A stretch of DNA of 64,000 nucleotides, from positions 62,001-126,000 of the forward strand of contig WIUZ02000030.1 of assembly GCA_015956445.1 (NCBI GenBank). Reading direction: 5' to 3'. This document shows positions 37,079 through 48,650 of the stretch, piece by piece. Below the pieces are notes generated by a model. The model was not told where the DNA came from. It made no database searches and saw only the letters and a list, made by a program, of their open reading frames with translations. Source of the stretch: Thelephora terrestris. Taxonomy: Eukaryota; Basidiomycota; Agaricomycetes; Thelephorales; Thelephoraceae. The stretch's first letter is position 1; each line of letters begins with the position of its first letter. The translations under genes and the position numbers were made by a program.

Positions 37079-38588
37079 TCAAACCCGTACTGTTGCTTCC
37101 AAACTACTTCGGACTCTATTGCTCAGACCTTTGCCAATGAAAACAAGCTTGCCGATCTCTCCAGCCCCATCCGAGTCCTCCGTCGATTCAGCGGGGGAGA
37201 GATCATACATCTCTCTAACGCCCTGCAAAACGTAAACTTCCCCTGCATCGGTTCTGAACATCCCCTTGCACCTCAATACCTCCAGGCCCTCCACATCCTC
37301 TTCGTTTGGTAACTTGTGTTCCCAAAGAACTGACCGTATCCATTGGTCGAGAACCTCGACCTGCACAGCGGGCAAAACTGGTACGGGTACAAGGATACTT
37401 GATATCCCCCGGATAGTGTAATGCGTCGACTTTGGATGCGATTCGGGATCTGGACATATCCCATCGGCGTGGTCATGGCGGTGGTTTGCCTCTGAAACGG
37501 AAGAGGGCGGTATACGAGACGCATATGCGTTCAGGTTCATGACCAATCCGAGGTTAATGTTCGACTGGGCTGTCCGATGCGTGGTGGCCAATGGATTGAT
37601 ACCGTGAATGATGCCTTCCAGCGTGGATATATCAGTTTCTGAAGCCAAGTCGATCTTGTTGACGAGGATCACATCCGAACATGCTACCTGTCTGAGGTGA
37701 TCCCGATAAGTTCAAGGTCGAAAGTCCTCGACTTAGAGACCCCACTTAACGCTCTCTCCTTCCCCTTCGCTGGCATAATCTTCTTCGATTTGCTGCAGAA
37801 CATAAAAATCAAACAATTTCGTTCCGGGAGAATGCACCCACCCGTTGGCCGTACACTGCATCCACAAGGCACACCACACCGTCCAGGTAGATATCCTTTC
37901 CCAGCCCCATCGAGTATTCCTCATTGTGCCAAAATATTCCAGCGATTGGCCCTTGATGATCAAATCAGGACATGGTACGACCCACTCGAGAAGCAACAAA
38001 TGTACGCACCAGGGTCAGCGAGCCCGGTGGTTTCCAACAAGATATAATCAAAGGCACCTTTCCTCTTCATAAGGTTTTCGATGGCAGCGACTCCTGTGTC
38101 CTTGATGCTGCAGCACAAGCATCCGTTTGCGAGTTCGAGGAACTCATCTGACTGCTGAGAGTCCGAAGAAACGTTTATCGTCTTCGCTGTTTGTTTGTGA
38201 GTTTATCCAGAGAGATTTTGAGAGGCTTGGGGCGTACCTTCGATGTCCTGAAATTCCCCAAGGGATCAGTCCCGGGCTTGAAACATTGAGATCTTGGAGA
38301 AACCCACGGCCGTGTCCCCGAACTCGTTCATGATCACAGCTATTCGGTACCCATGTCTCTCTGTTAATACTCGCCTTGGGTCATATCGTCTCGGTGAGTG
38401 AGGAAATGAGTGAAGACTGCGGGATAAACGGACCTGACGAGTGTCGATTTCCCTGCGCCGAGGAACCCAGAGATGATCGTTACCGGAACTCTCTTCTCTC
38501 TTTCGAGCAAAGTCCTGGAATGTCTTCAGACGGCCAATACTTCGGACAAAAAAGGGTATACGTACGGGACGTCCTCGTCCTCGTCCAT
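37079..38588 (-). CDS. ZNG1: Zinc chaperone GTPase ZNG1 (CobW/COG0523 family)
   Basis: 375-residue GTPase of the COG0523 family; ZNG1 hands zinc to methionine aminopeptidase under zinc shortage. Eight exons: 38588-38566, 38514-38434, 38374-38308, 38247-38238, 38186-38010, 37951-37842, 37792-37746 and 37691-37079. The fourth exon is only 10 nt (GACATCGAAG) and is needed for frame and alignment. Motifs: Walker [10 protein letters not shown] at 24-32, MNEFGD at 50-55, the metal-binding GCLCC at 82-86, LETTGLADP, and VNKIDLASE for guanine recognition. The C-terminal domain ends RLVFIG-like (KLVFIGKGL) as in human ZNG1. The acidic N terminus (MDEDEDVP) is short. The donor of the last intron (AA|GTGGGG) is the weakest call. 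Divergent from the STYX-like gene. Confidence 0.92.
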
Positions 38589-38704
38589 GGCAGAAATCCA
38601 GGCAAGAGAGAGAGTAGGTCACGTGTGATTCGCTTACTCGCTCCTTCAGCTTCAGCATCCATCCCGCCAAAGTCTAATTACCGCGACCTTTACTGGAACG
38701 TGCG
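38589..38704. promoter_or_regulatory. 116-bp bidirectional promoter, ZNG1 / STYX-like
   Basis: Only 116 bp lie between the two divergent ATGs, so the core promoters must overlap. No TATA box seen. The spacing predicts shared nucleosome-free DNA and probably joint expression. Confidence 0.55.
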
Positions 38705-39990
38705 ATGACGATCTCTCAAACGATGACTGAAGACCAGCTCCGGGAGCTCATTCAGGGTCCCCAAGACGTCGAGTGGAAGTATGCGGTACCTCTCCTTTCA
38801 TCGGATTGTCGGTTCCCAATTGCTCACTGTGGCTACCTTCCCTTCCTCTGCGCCTCTCGGTGAACGGTGATAGATACGAAATGCGTAGAGAGTGCCAAGA
38901 AATCCTCCCAGGTCTCATCTTAGGTCCGTTACAGGCCGCAAAGTCTTTGAACATCCTGCAAGGACTCGGAGTCACTCATGTGTATGTGCCCTCATTCAAC
39001 GTTCCCCCCTCAACTCGCGATCGGGGTTACTAATTTAGCGGAACACGTCCTCGCGCGTCCGCTCGCTCCGCCCACAGCCTGTGCATTCGGGATGCGAAAG
39101 AGGCTTTCTCAGTCAAACCACGGTTCCCGGAAATCTTCAGATACATGGTCGTAGATCTCGCGGACTCGGAGGAACAAAATCTCATTCGGTACTTTCCAGC
39201 GTGAGGGACATTCAGGTGTATAGTCATCTACCCGCGTACGATTGAAGGTCCTTGTTTGTCTGTAGGGCCAGGGCGTTCATCGACAATGCCATCCAAGGCG
39301 GAGGGCGGGTTCTAGTCCATTGCAACGGTGCGCGATCCGACCTTAGTTCGACTATCCCGCCCATTTCTGTTGGTGCTAGGCGCCCGTTGAAGGCGTCCTC
39401 ATTCGCACAGATCCGTGACCGGCCGACGGCTACTCTTGTCATCACACAACGACTGACGCACCCCCTGTTCCAGGTGGTATCTCGTCCTCGCCAGCGTTCG
39501 TGATTATGTTCGTCATGCAACATTTCCAGATCGCTTGGGAAGATGCTATGCATTACGTTCAAAACCGAAGGTACTGCATCTCTCCCAATAGCGGATTCAT
39601 CTCCCAGATTAAGGTTTGTCTTTCAACCCATTCCCGTACTCGACTCTTGGATGCTTCATCCGGCCAAGTGCGGGGCTCACCCAGAGATTTGACCATTAAC
39701 GCCGATTCCTTTGCGCTGGTTCAGGAATATGAGCCGATATACAAAGCCAGTGTCGCGGTTGCCCAGCATCCCGCCCCACAGATCGATCGATCGGCTTCCA
39801 GGCGCAAACGTGAAGCGGACGAGGACGAGGAGGAAACGGGGAGGTACGGCGTTTCCGTTTCATCTTTTCCAGATTTGCGCTCGTGTCTCTCAATTCCCTT
39901 GTGTTCCGCACGTGCCGTAGGTCCGACAAGCGCCAAGCTGTGGACGAGGAGGAGGAGGACGGAAACGATCCGAATGCTATGGAGTTCTAG
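38705..39990 (+). CDS. STYX-like dual-specificity pseudophosphatase
   Basis: 231 residues; exons 38705-38778, 38874-38981, 39078-39200, 39266-39327, 39474-39613, 39725-39843 and 39921-39990. The DSP fold is clear: EILPGLILGPLQAA, THVLCIRDAKEAFSVKPRFP, VVDLADSEEQNLIRYFP, AFIDNAIQGGGRVLVHCNGG and YVQNRRYCISPNSGFISQIKEYE. This matches STYX end to end. The signature loop is HCNGGISSSP: the cysteine (Cys121) is present, but the arginine of HCx5R is serine (position 127), so phosphate binding should fail. Human STYX has the opposite change (Gly for Cys, Arg kept). The C-terminal tail is acidic (DEEEEDG). STYX acts as a competitor or anchor for MAPK and F-box proteins in animals; the fungal role is unknown. 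Confidence 0.88.
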
Positions 39991-40486
39991 GCTTTCACCC
40001 GGTTTTTCCATTCTCCCATCCCATCCCTCTCATATTTTGTCATCCATATCTTTTCTTCTGTGTGTTCCTTCCTGCAATGCATCAAAACTGTACCCCAACA
40101 GCACACAGGGCCCGCCACTTGCATAACTTAGTGCTCCGTCGTTTATTATCATTCATCCCACCCATTAGTTTTTCGTTCCTGCAATTCCCCTTCGTAATCA
40201 GAGAGTTGGATTACTACCCGTAAGAGTAGAAAGTCCTCTCTTCTAGAATATCAGTCTTGCCTCAATAATCTGTGCAGCGCGCCTCCGATTGTGACAACGT
40301 CGATGACACCCGTTTGGGTGATTCATGGGACTGCACCAAGTGCCTCGATGTCCTTAAATTGACCTTTGTAATCCACCTCATTGACCCGCATGTGTACGAT
40401 GCATATGCCAGACTTCATAATCATTATCATAATGACATTCAGTGCTCGCGAACACGTGAGCCACACCTCTGTTGGGAGTCGCGATC
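39991..40486. other. Intergenic, no gene seen
   Basis: About 500 bases between the STYX-like stop and the first F-box start. It holds the STYX 3' end and the first F-box promoter; the last 60 bases resemble the upstream DNA of the other F-box copies. Confidence 0.5.
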
Positions 40487-42812
40487 ATGTCCCGAGAAGC
40501 CGCTCACAGCCTCTCCATCTCAGACCTCCTCAGCGTGTTGCGCGAGAAACTTGGCTTGGAATCTTCAAAGTTGCGAGAGATCTCTCTTCCTCTCACATCT
40601 CCCGCCAGCTCGCTGCAATCAGAAGTGAGTGTGCGCTGGTAAATCAATGTTGACAGGTAATATGGGGACCGGCAACCCGCCTTGGGCGCGCGTTCTGATG
40701 TGAAATTCATTTTTAGTGAAGAGTACCATGGCCTGTTTTCCAGCACACCAAAGGTGAGCACATCGGACTAGATACACGGAAATAATACATGGCGTCATTG
40801 TGCACCTATCGGTGACGGGAATTTATTTAGTATGAAATACCCAGCATGAAATGTCCGTTCTGGTGGTTATAAAAGGAGTAACCTTGCTCAGCAGTCGGGG
40901 TGTTACAATCCTCGAGTTTTGCCGCATTCTGGTTCGTTGGGTGTTACACTTGACACTGTGTTTACCAACATATGGCGCATCTCACGCCAGGCCCAAGGGA
41001 CGGGCTCTCTATCCCCATGGTCCCTTATACCCGGGTTACAGCCGTTGCGTTCAAGGGAGGGCTGTGGCGCAGACCCTGTCCTGTGGAGCCGCTTCACCCA
41101 GTTCGATCACTGAGATTTTGGGAAAAACCTCAAATTCCGCCGTTTGAGAAACCTTCACAAAAAATCCCGTTACCAAATCGAAGCCTAAGGTACCCCCTCA
41201 CGCTACATGTTTTTTAATTGAGTGTAGTATGCAACAGTCCAGAGCAAACTGGTTTCGAAAAATGCGGGCAGAGCTGAGTGTGTGGGAATTCCGCGTGGAG
41301 CCAAAATTTGGCAGAGGGTTGCCGGTCCCCACAGGTAACCAACGAAAGCGAATCCCACAGATCGACAGCCTGGAAGCCACAGCGCAAGATGTTCTGAGAG
41401 TCATCCCGTCCTTGCGGAACCCTTTGCAGCCAGTCAACAGGATGCCACCAGAGATCCTGTCTCACGTCGCCCGATATCTCATCGAGGACGAGGACGATGA
41501 TGCAATCTCGATTGTTCCACTGACACAAGTGTGCCGATACTGGCGCGAGTCCATCATCTCAACCCCCTCGAATTGGACGTTAATATCCAACAAGAACAAG
41601 GACATGACTGCGGCTTGCCTGCAACGTGCCAAGGCAGCCCCCCTGGAAATCACCCTCGAGATGCCCTTAGACCCCTCATTCTCCGACATATTTGCACCCC
41701 ACTCCCAGAACACACGAACCCTGACCGTTCGTTCCATTTCGACGTGCGAGGAGCTCACGGATGCATTTCCAAATTTCCCACAGTCGATGCCCACTCTCCG
41801 ATCACTGGCACTGGTCCGGCGACATGGTACAGACTGGGACCAGTCAATCGATCCATTTCAGTCGTTCGTCCCGGCTTTGGAGCGTCTCCGACTGAGCGGC
41901 GTTCCCCTCTATCCCTCACTGCTCGGACTTGGAACCCTCACGGAGTTCACTATCCGAGCCTCTCTGTTCAAACTCCACTTGGATACCCTCCTGGACTTTA
42001 TGGAAGGAAACCCTTCGCTTGAACGGGCAACACTAGATGTCTGGTTTATCCACATCTCCCTCCTCACTTCGGAGCGTAAAACGCCGATGAGGAACCAACT
42101 CCGATACCTAACCGTTGAAAGCATTGACAAGAGGGATGCCCAAGCCCTTCTCTCCAGCATACCCCTCCAGAGAGGTGCAGACCTGCACGTTAACCTCAGT
42201 GATAAACTCGCGGTGTTGAGCAACTTCCTTCCTGGTGTCTCTGCGGCACATCTTTCAGACCCACCATCACCCACTTTCTTCCAACTCGGGCATTCACCCC
42301 ACGACAATCACATCATATTGGACGGTCCAGGTGGAAAGCTCTCATTTTCCGGGATTTCCATGTCGAAGGTATTGTTCGCAGATCTCACAGTGCTCCCTTT
42401 AGGCAATGTCCGGGAGGTGCGCCTCCACTACTGGGAGGGGGATCCGGTGGTGACCACCCCCGAACCCCCGGTGTTCAATCCGTCATATTTTCCTGCCCTC
42501 GAGACACTGGCCATCGATTGCGATGTCGACGTGCTGGACATCCTCTCAGTCTTGCTGTCAAATACACCACCTTCTCCATCGCTGAAAACCATCGGATTCC
42601 TCAACTGCGATCTTTCGGAAGATGTCATGGAGGAATTAACGAAATTCGCTTCTGAACGCCGGAATATCCCCACTTCGACCCCGTTGCATCGCGTTCAAAT
42701 AGTCCATAAAGACGGGGTTTTCCCGAGTGCAGCTTCGATCCGCAGGTTGAGAGAGTATGTAAACGTTGTTGAAGCGCGGATAGAGGATGAGTTCTCGGCG
42801 GATATGGTGTGA
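40487..42812 (+). CDS. F-box protein, array copy 1 (large first intron)
   Basis: 529-residue F-box protein; exons 40487-40624 and 41361-42812. The first exon encodes a 46-residue leader (MSREAAHSLSISDLL...), the second the F-box (RMPPEILSHVARYLI, SIVPLTQVCRYWRESIIS, PSNWTLI) and a C-terminal leucine-rich region typical of Agaricomycete F-box genes. Such proteins recruit substrates to SCF ubiquitin ligases; the substrate is unknown. The intron is 736 bp against 58-59 bp in copies 2 and 3, because about 670 bp with terminal inverted repeats is inserted in it. An open frame starting inside the insert at 41229 runs without a break into exon 2 (527 residues), so an alternative N terminus is possible. 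Confidence 0.85.
40661..41331. mobile_element. Non-autonomous DNA transposon (MITE-like) in an F-box intron
   Basis: Bounded by a perfect 16-bp terminal inverted repeat TGGGGACCGGCAACCC: left 40663-40678, right 41316-41331 (inverted). The sequence ACAGGTAA flanks both sides (40653-40660 and 41331-41338), as expected of an 8-bp target-site duplication; the left TIR is preceded by two or three extra bases. The paralogous introns in copies 2 and 3 lack it. About 670 bp without a transposase frame. An 8-bp duplication suggests hAT, but the family is not certain. Confidence 0.8.
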
Positions 42813-43164
42813 GGAGGCGGGTACTATATCACTTTGACAGTCACTAGCTACGGTTGTTGCAATTGGGTGGGTGGTCGCCAGTCGCTCATACATTCGAGGC
42901 CTATGTCGTTCACTGGCTGTTGTCTATCGTTTAGATGTTGTACATCTCAACCAACCCTGTGCCTTGTGCAATGCTTGTCCTCGTTGGGAATGTTCAGCAC
43001 ATTGACTTACACGAGAGTCTGAAGCACATATATTCCTTTTTCCGATGTTGACAATTGAAGCCACCCCACCGCAAAACCGTTAGGGCTGGCTCCAGCCGAG
43101 AGGATCTCATTGGCCGCGGAATCAAATCACGTTGCTGGTCACACCTCTGCTGGAAGCCACGACC

Positions 43165-44892
43165 ATGGCTCAAGCAGCCGCTCACAGCCTCTCCATCTCA
43201 GACCTCCTCCACGTGTTGAATGAGAAACTCGGCTTGGAATCTTCCAGGTTACGAGCGAACACTCTTCCTCCCATTTTTAACAATGGCTCGCTGGAATCAG
43301 AGGTGAGTGCACACTGGTAACTCAACCATGACGAGGGACTGACGGAGATGAACTCGGTAGATTGTCAGCCTGGAAGCCAGAACGCAGGATATGTTAAGAG
43401 TCATCTCGTCTCTACGAAACCTTTTGCGGCCAGTCAACAGGATGCCACCAGAGATCCTTTCTCACGTCGCCCGACACCTCATCAACGAGCAAGACAGTGA
43501 TGCAATCTCGATCGTCCCACTGACGCATGTATGCCGATACTGGCGCGAGTCCATTATCTCCGCTCCTGTGAACTGGACGTTGATATCTGACCAGGACGAA
43601 GACATGGCTGCGACCTGCCTGCAGCGTGCCAAGGCAGCTCCTCTGAAGATCACTCTCCACATGCCCTTGGTCTCTTCATTACACGATGTCTTTGCGCCCT
43701 ACTTCCGGAATGTACGAACCCTATCCATTCATTCCATATCATCGATCGAGGAGTTCGCGGACACGTTTCCAGCTTTCCCGAGGTCGATGCCCAATCTCCG
43801 ATCGCTGGTACTGGGCCAGTTACTCGATGAAGACGGGTTTCAAATAGGGTCCAACTCAATCTTTTCAGTCGATCCGTTTGGGCCATTCATCCCTCCTTTG
43901 GAGCATCTCCTGCTACGAGACATCCCTCTCTATCCCTCACTTCGTGGACTTAAAACTCTCACGGAGATTTACATCGAATACTGTGAGCTCGACTTCCACT
44001 TGAATACGCTCCTGGACTTTTTGGAAGCAAACCATTCCCTCGAAAGGGTAACACTTGACATCCAATTTGCGGAGTCCTCTATCCTTAGCCCGCCACACAA
44101 AACAATCAGGAACCAACTTCGATACCTATCCACCAAACTAACAAGATTAGTTCCCAAGCCCTTCTCTCCAGCAGACCCCTCCAGAGAGGTGCAGAGTTGC
44201 ATGTTTCCATCTTGGAACCATACCAATGCACAACGTTGGACGACTTCTTCCCCGATATTGCCATGGCACACCTTTCAAACCCACCATCACCCACGTTCTT
44301 TAAACTAGAACATGGACCCTACTCTAATCGCATCATACTGGACGGCCCAGGTGGAAAGCTCTCGTTAATCAGGATTTCCTTGTCGGAGGTATCGTTCGCA
44401 CATCTCACAGTGGAGCTCCCTTTAGCCAATGTTCGGGAGGTGCACCTTCAATACCGGAAGGGGAATCCGGACAATTGGGAACCACCAGTGTTCTACCCGT
44501 CATATTTTCTTGCCCTCGAGACACTTACCGTCGATTGCGATGCCGACTTAGGGAACATGCTTTCAGTCCTGCTGTCAAATTCGCCACCTTCTCCATCCCT
44601 GGAAACCATCGTATTCCTTGACTGCGATCTTTCCAAAAATCTTGTGAAGAGATTGGCGAAATTCGCCTCCGAACGTCGGAATATCCCCACTTCGGCCCTG
44701 TTGCATCGTGTTCAAATCGTCCATAGAGACAGGACTTTCCCGCCGAGTGAAGCTTGGATCCGCAGGCTGAGGGAGCATATCAACATTGTTGAGGTTCGAA
44801 TGGAGGAAGGCCCATCAGGAAGGACAAGCAGTCCATTTTCACGTCATTCCGCACTTGTATGGCATGCAGTCACGAATAATTTGGCTATATAA
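43165..44892 (+). pseudogene. F-box protein, array copy 2 (frameshifted)
   Basis: Exon 1 43165-43302 (MAQAAAHSLSISDLL leader), 58 bp intron, exon 2 from 43361. The F-box (RMPPEILSHVARHLI, SIVPLTHVCRYWRESIIS) is intact, but around 44145-44160 the frame shifts relative to copies 1 and 3: the first frame ends at 44308, while homology continues in another frame from about 44160 to 44800 (FFPDIAMAHLSNPPSPTFF, LVKRLAKFASERRN). No splice sites explain the switch. The C-terminal end (from about 44812) also diverges from the EGFSAD ending of the other copies. Either a recent pseudogene or a truncated F-box protein of about 350 residues. Confidence 0.75.
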
Positions 44893-45016
44893 TCTAGGTC
44901 ACGATTACAAATTTGACTCATGATTTTGTCGCGCGGTTTACGGGTTGAAGACAAGTTTGATACAACTTACAAGTCTGAGATCAAATCACGTTACACCTCT
45001 GCTGGAGGCCGCGATC

Positions 45017-46662
45017 ATGTCCCGAGAAGTCGCGCACGGCCTCTCAATCTCAGACCTCCTCAGCGTGTTGAACGAGAAACTTGGCTTGGAATGCTCCAAG
45101 TTACGAGATCTCTCTCTTCCTCCCACATTTTCTGCCAGCTCACTGGCATCGGAGGTGAGTATGCTCTGGTAAATCAATCTTGAAAGGTACCCAACGAAAG
45201 TGAATCCCAACAGATCGACAGCCTGGAAGCCACAGCGCAAGATGTTTTGAGAGTCATCCCGTCCTTGCGGAACCTTTTGCGGCCAGTCAACAGGATGCCG
45301 CCCGAGATCCTCTCTCATGTCGCCCGATATCTCATCGACGACCTCAGCGTTGATCCAATCTCGATTGTTCCACTGACACACGTGTGCCGATACTGGCGCG
45401 AGTCCGTCATCTCAACTCCCTCGAATTGGACGTTGATATCCAGCAAGAATGAGGACATGACTGCAGCTTGCCTGCAACGTGCCAAGGCAGCCCCCCTTGA
45501 AATCACCCTCGAGATGCCCTTATACCCCTCATTCACCGACATCTTTGCACTCCACTTCCAGACCACACGAACCCTGGTCGTTGATTTCTTATCGATGATT
45601 GAGGAAATCACGAATTTATTTCCAAATTTCCCACAGTCGATGCCCACTCTCCGATCGCTGGAACTGGTCCGGAAAGGTGGTGTAGACTGGGACCAGTCGA
45701 TCGATCCGTTTCAGTCGTTCGTCCCGGCTTTGGAGCGTCTCCGGCTGAGCGGCGTTCCCCTCTATCCCTCACTGCTTGGACTTGAAACTCTTACGGAGTT
45801 TACCATCCGAGACTTGCAGTTCAACCTCCACTTGGATACCCTCTTGGGCTTTATGGAAGGAAACCATTCGCTTGAACGGGCTACCCTAGATCTCTACTTT
45901 ACCGACGAACTTTCCCTTCTCAACTCGGAGCGTAAATCGCCGATGAGGAACAAACTCCGATACCTATCCATTAGTTCCTGCGGCTTGGCCGATGCCCAAG
46001 CCCTTCTCTCCAACATACCCCTCCAGAGAGGTGCGGACCTGCACATGAACCTCACCCTCTTCGGTGAACACGCGCAATTGAGCGACTTTCTTCCCGATAT
46101 CTCCGCGGCACATCTTTCAAACCCACCATCACCCACTTGCTTCCAACTAGGGCATTCACACCATCCTCAACACATCACACTGGAGGGTCCAGGTGGAAAG
46201 CTCTCAGTTCAGGGGCTTTCCTGGCCAGAGGTCTCGTTCGCAGACTTTGCAGTACTCCCTCTCGCTAACGTTCGGGAGGTTCGCATTTACTACCGGAAGG
46301 GGACCACCCTCGAACCCCCGGTGTTCTACCCGTCGTATTTTCCTTCCCTTGAGACGCTCACCTTCGATTGCGATGTTGACGTTCTGGACGTTCTCTCGGT
46401 CTTGCTGTCAAATTCACCACCTTCTCCATCCCTGAAAACCATCGGATTCCTCCACTGCGATCTTTCAGAGGATGTTGTGAAGGCATTAACGAGATTCGCT
46501 TCCGAACGTCGGAATATCGCCACTTCGACCCGGTTGCATCGCGTTCAAATCGTCCATAGAGACGAGGTATTCCCGAGTGCTGCTTTGATCCGCAGGCTGA
46601 GGGAGCATGTAAACATTGTTGAGGTTCGGATGGAGGAGGGGTTCTCGGCTGATCTATTGTGA
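45017..46662 (+). CDS. F-box protein, array copy 3
   Basis: 528 residues; exons 45017-45154 and 45214-46662, 59 bp intron. Leader MSREVAHGLSISDLL, F-box RMPPEILSHVARYLI and VCRYWRESVIS, then a long region with leucine-rich repeats (for example VPALERLRLSGVPLYPSLLG, NPPSPTCFQLGH, SLKTIGFLHCDLSEDVV) ending RMEEGFSADLL. Closest to copy 1 by eye, including long identical DNA blocks, which suggests recent duplication or gene conversion. Expected role: substrate adaptor of an SCF ubiquitin ligase; no substrate can be deduced. Confidence 0.88.
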
Positions 46663-47085
46663 GGAGGCGGGTATATCACGCTGACAGTCACTCTCAACGG
46701 TAGTTCCAATTGGGATGGTAGTCGCTGGTTGCTGCCAATATGTTCGAGGTCGATCTTGTAGAAGTCGTGCGCGATGAGTTATCGTGCACCCCGTGTACCC
46801 CTGTATCTCGTGTGGTGCTTGTCCTCGTTGAATGTATATTTGCTTTTGTGTGCACGGAGCAAATCGGTGCGACGCAAGTTTTGACTCTGAAGCTGGGGGG
46901 TACATTCGCATGGGGTGTTCGATATACCAATGCGTTTTGTTGGGGAGCCGAGAGCATACGCTAAACGAGTATCCGTTCCAGAAATCCCACTCTTATCGAA
47001 CATCGGCACTCGCATTACGGCGGAACGGGAATCCATGAATAACAATAGGAATAATGACAGGATGACGCAACGAAGAGTCCGAGAT
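46663..47085. other. Intergenic, convergent 3' regions
   Basis: About 420 bases between F-box copy 3 and the end of HUT1. The first 60 bases resemble the DNA after copy 1 (similar GAGGAGGCGGGTA..TATCAC and following). No gene seen. Confidence 0.5.
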
Positions 47086-48650
47086 CTACAATTCTTTGAT
47101 CTTCGCCTTCTCCTTCTCCTGCGCAACGCGTTTGGCGTGAACATCTGAAAACGACGGTCAGTTCTCTCCCCGTGAAGAGATCCAGCGGCGAGCTGCGAGG
47201 GTTTTCCTCACCTTTACGCTTGACCCAAGCCTCGACCGAGATTCCTGCAAAGACGATTCCTGTACCGATCCACTGGCCAGCAGTGAGTGTGTGGTTGTAC
47301 ACGACGACGGAGAGGAGCATCGTGAAGAGTTTCCTCGTTAGCGTGATCGTGCTGAGGACAAGATGTCGAGAGTTAGTGTGAGCGAGGAGGAAGGAGAGAG
47401 GATCGTGATCCGTACACGAGAGTTAATGATCCGAAATGTTGTAGGGTCTCGAAGATGAACAGTTGACCCAAAGCGCCGGTGATTGCGAATTGGACCAGCG
47501 CCTTTAGAGCGTCCGGATGCGTCTTTAAAAAGTTGACGGCGTACAGCAACTCGAGCTCCCCCGCATCGGTGGGGTGGATGACCGGGATGTGAGGTAACGG
47601 TAAAACGCTCAAGACCGACGAGATCAAGGTAGAGAACAGATTGATGTGTAACATCATCTGTTGCCCCGTCGGTTTGAAGGTTTGGAAGATCTGATCTTGC
47701 GTGCTGTTCACGACCCCGTCAAGCAACAGGTTCGCCAACAGGTATCCCATCCCTATAAGCTGCATCCACCCGCCCGAAGAGGCTTTACCCGCCCCTTTGT
47801 GACCTTTCTTCTCGTTTCCGAAGAACATGAAGGAGGTGATGCCGAGGGTCACGAGGGCGACGACGAGGTATTTGTAGGGAGCGAATTTGCGGCGGTAGAG
47901 AAGGACGTTCATGAGCATGACCGGGACGAGTTTGCATGATTTTGCGAGGACCATAGCTGGATATGAGATGTACGCGAGGGCTGCGAACCCGAAGGGAGAG
48001 GCTGCGGTGATGATAACGGCGCATTGGAAATATTGCCACAAGAGAGCCTTGGCGTACCCCTTTGCGGCGGCCAAGGGGATCCCATGTTCAACGAGCTTCT
48101 GCGCTTTCGTCTTGTGCTCGTGCTTGTGTTTCTGGCGATGGTGCTCCTCGTGGATGTTCGTGGTGCCGTTCGCGTGGGAGCCGTTTTGTTGAGGGTTATC
48201 GTGGAGGTGGGGAGGGGGGACGAGGCCGAGCGTTTGTTTGAAAGAGTGTTTTGGGTCTCTCCTGACGAGGAGGTATGCGAGAGCGGAGATGCAACTGAAT
48301 AGACTCTGGAGGTCGCTGATCATTAGGGCCGATCTGAATTTTGCAGGGGCAGAGCCATCATTAGATTCGAAGGGTGCGGATACTGATGTCAAAAGTCAGT
48401 TGCCGAACAGACGGTGTCGCACGGCGGAAGAATGGGGACGCACGACGTTCTTGAGCGATGGCCCAAAGCTAAGAACAGAAAACGGGTGTCAGAGCGCTTG
48501 ACGGTTCGTCTGGTTCCGGGTGACAGCGGATACTGACCAGAAACATTGAGTACACCCCCGCCACGCATATGCCTAACCTGCGGACCCGCGCTGAGTGTGT
48601 GTCGGGCGGAGGTGATCGGTGTTTTGCGGGACACACCTGAGGAGAGCCAT
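47086..48650 (-). CDS. HUT1: ER nucleotide-sugar (UDP-galactose/UDP-glucose) transporter HUT1
   Basis: 414-residue transporter of the SLC35B1/Hut1 family that moves UDP-sugars into the ER lumen. Six exons: 48650-48637, 48577-48538, 48468-48444, 48382-47416, 47351-47212 and 47144-47086; the first three are only 14, 40 and 25 nt. Family marks: [21 protein letters not shown] at the N terminus, [88 protein letters not shown] and [14 protein letters not shown]. About eight to ten TM segments. A His/Lys-rich loop lies near residues 70-95. The C terminus is lysine-rich (KEKAKIKEL), compatible with ER retention. The 3' part is duplicated in inverted orientation at 56.7 kb. Confidence 0.92.

Noticed and set aside
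40661-41331. Crypton or LINE origin for the intron insertion
   Set aside because: Perfect 16-bp inverted ends with a flanking direct duplication fit a cut-and-paste DNA element; no poly-A tail or coding frame of a LINE.
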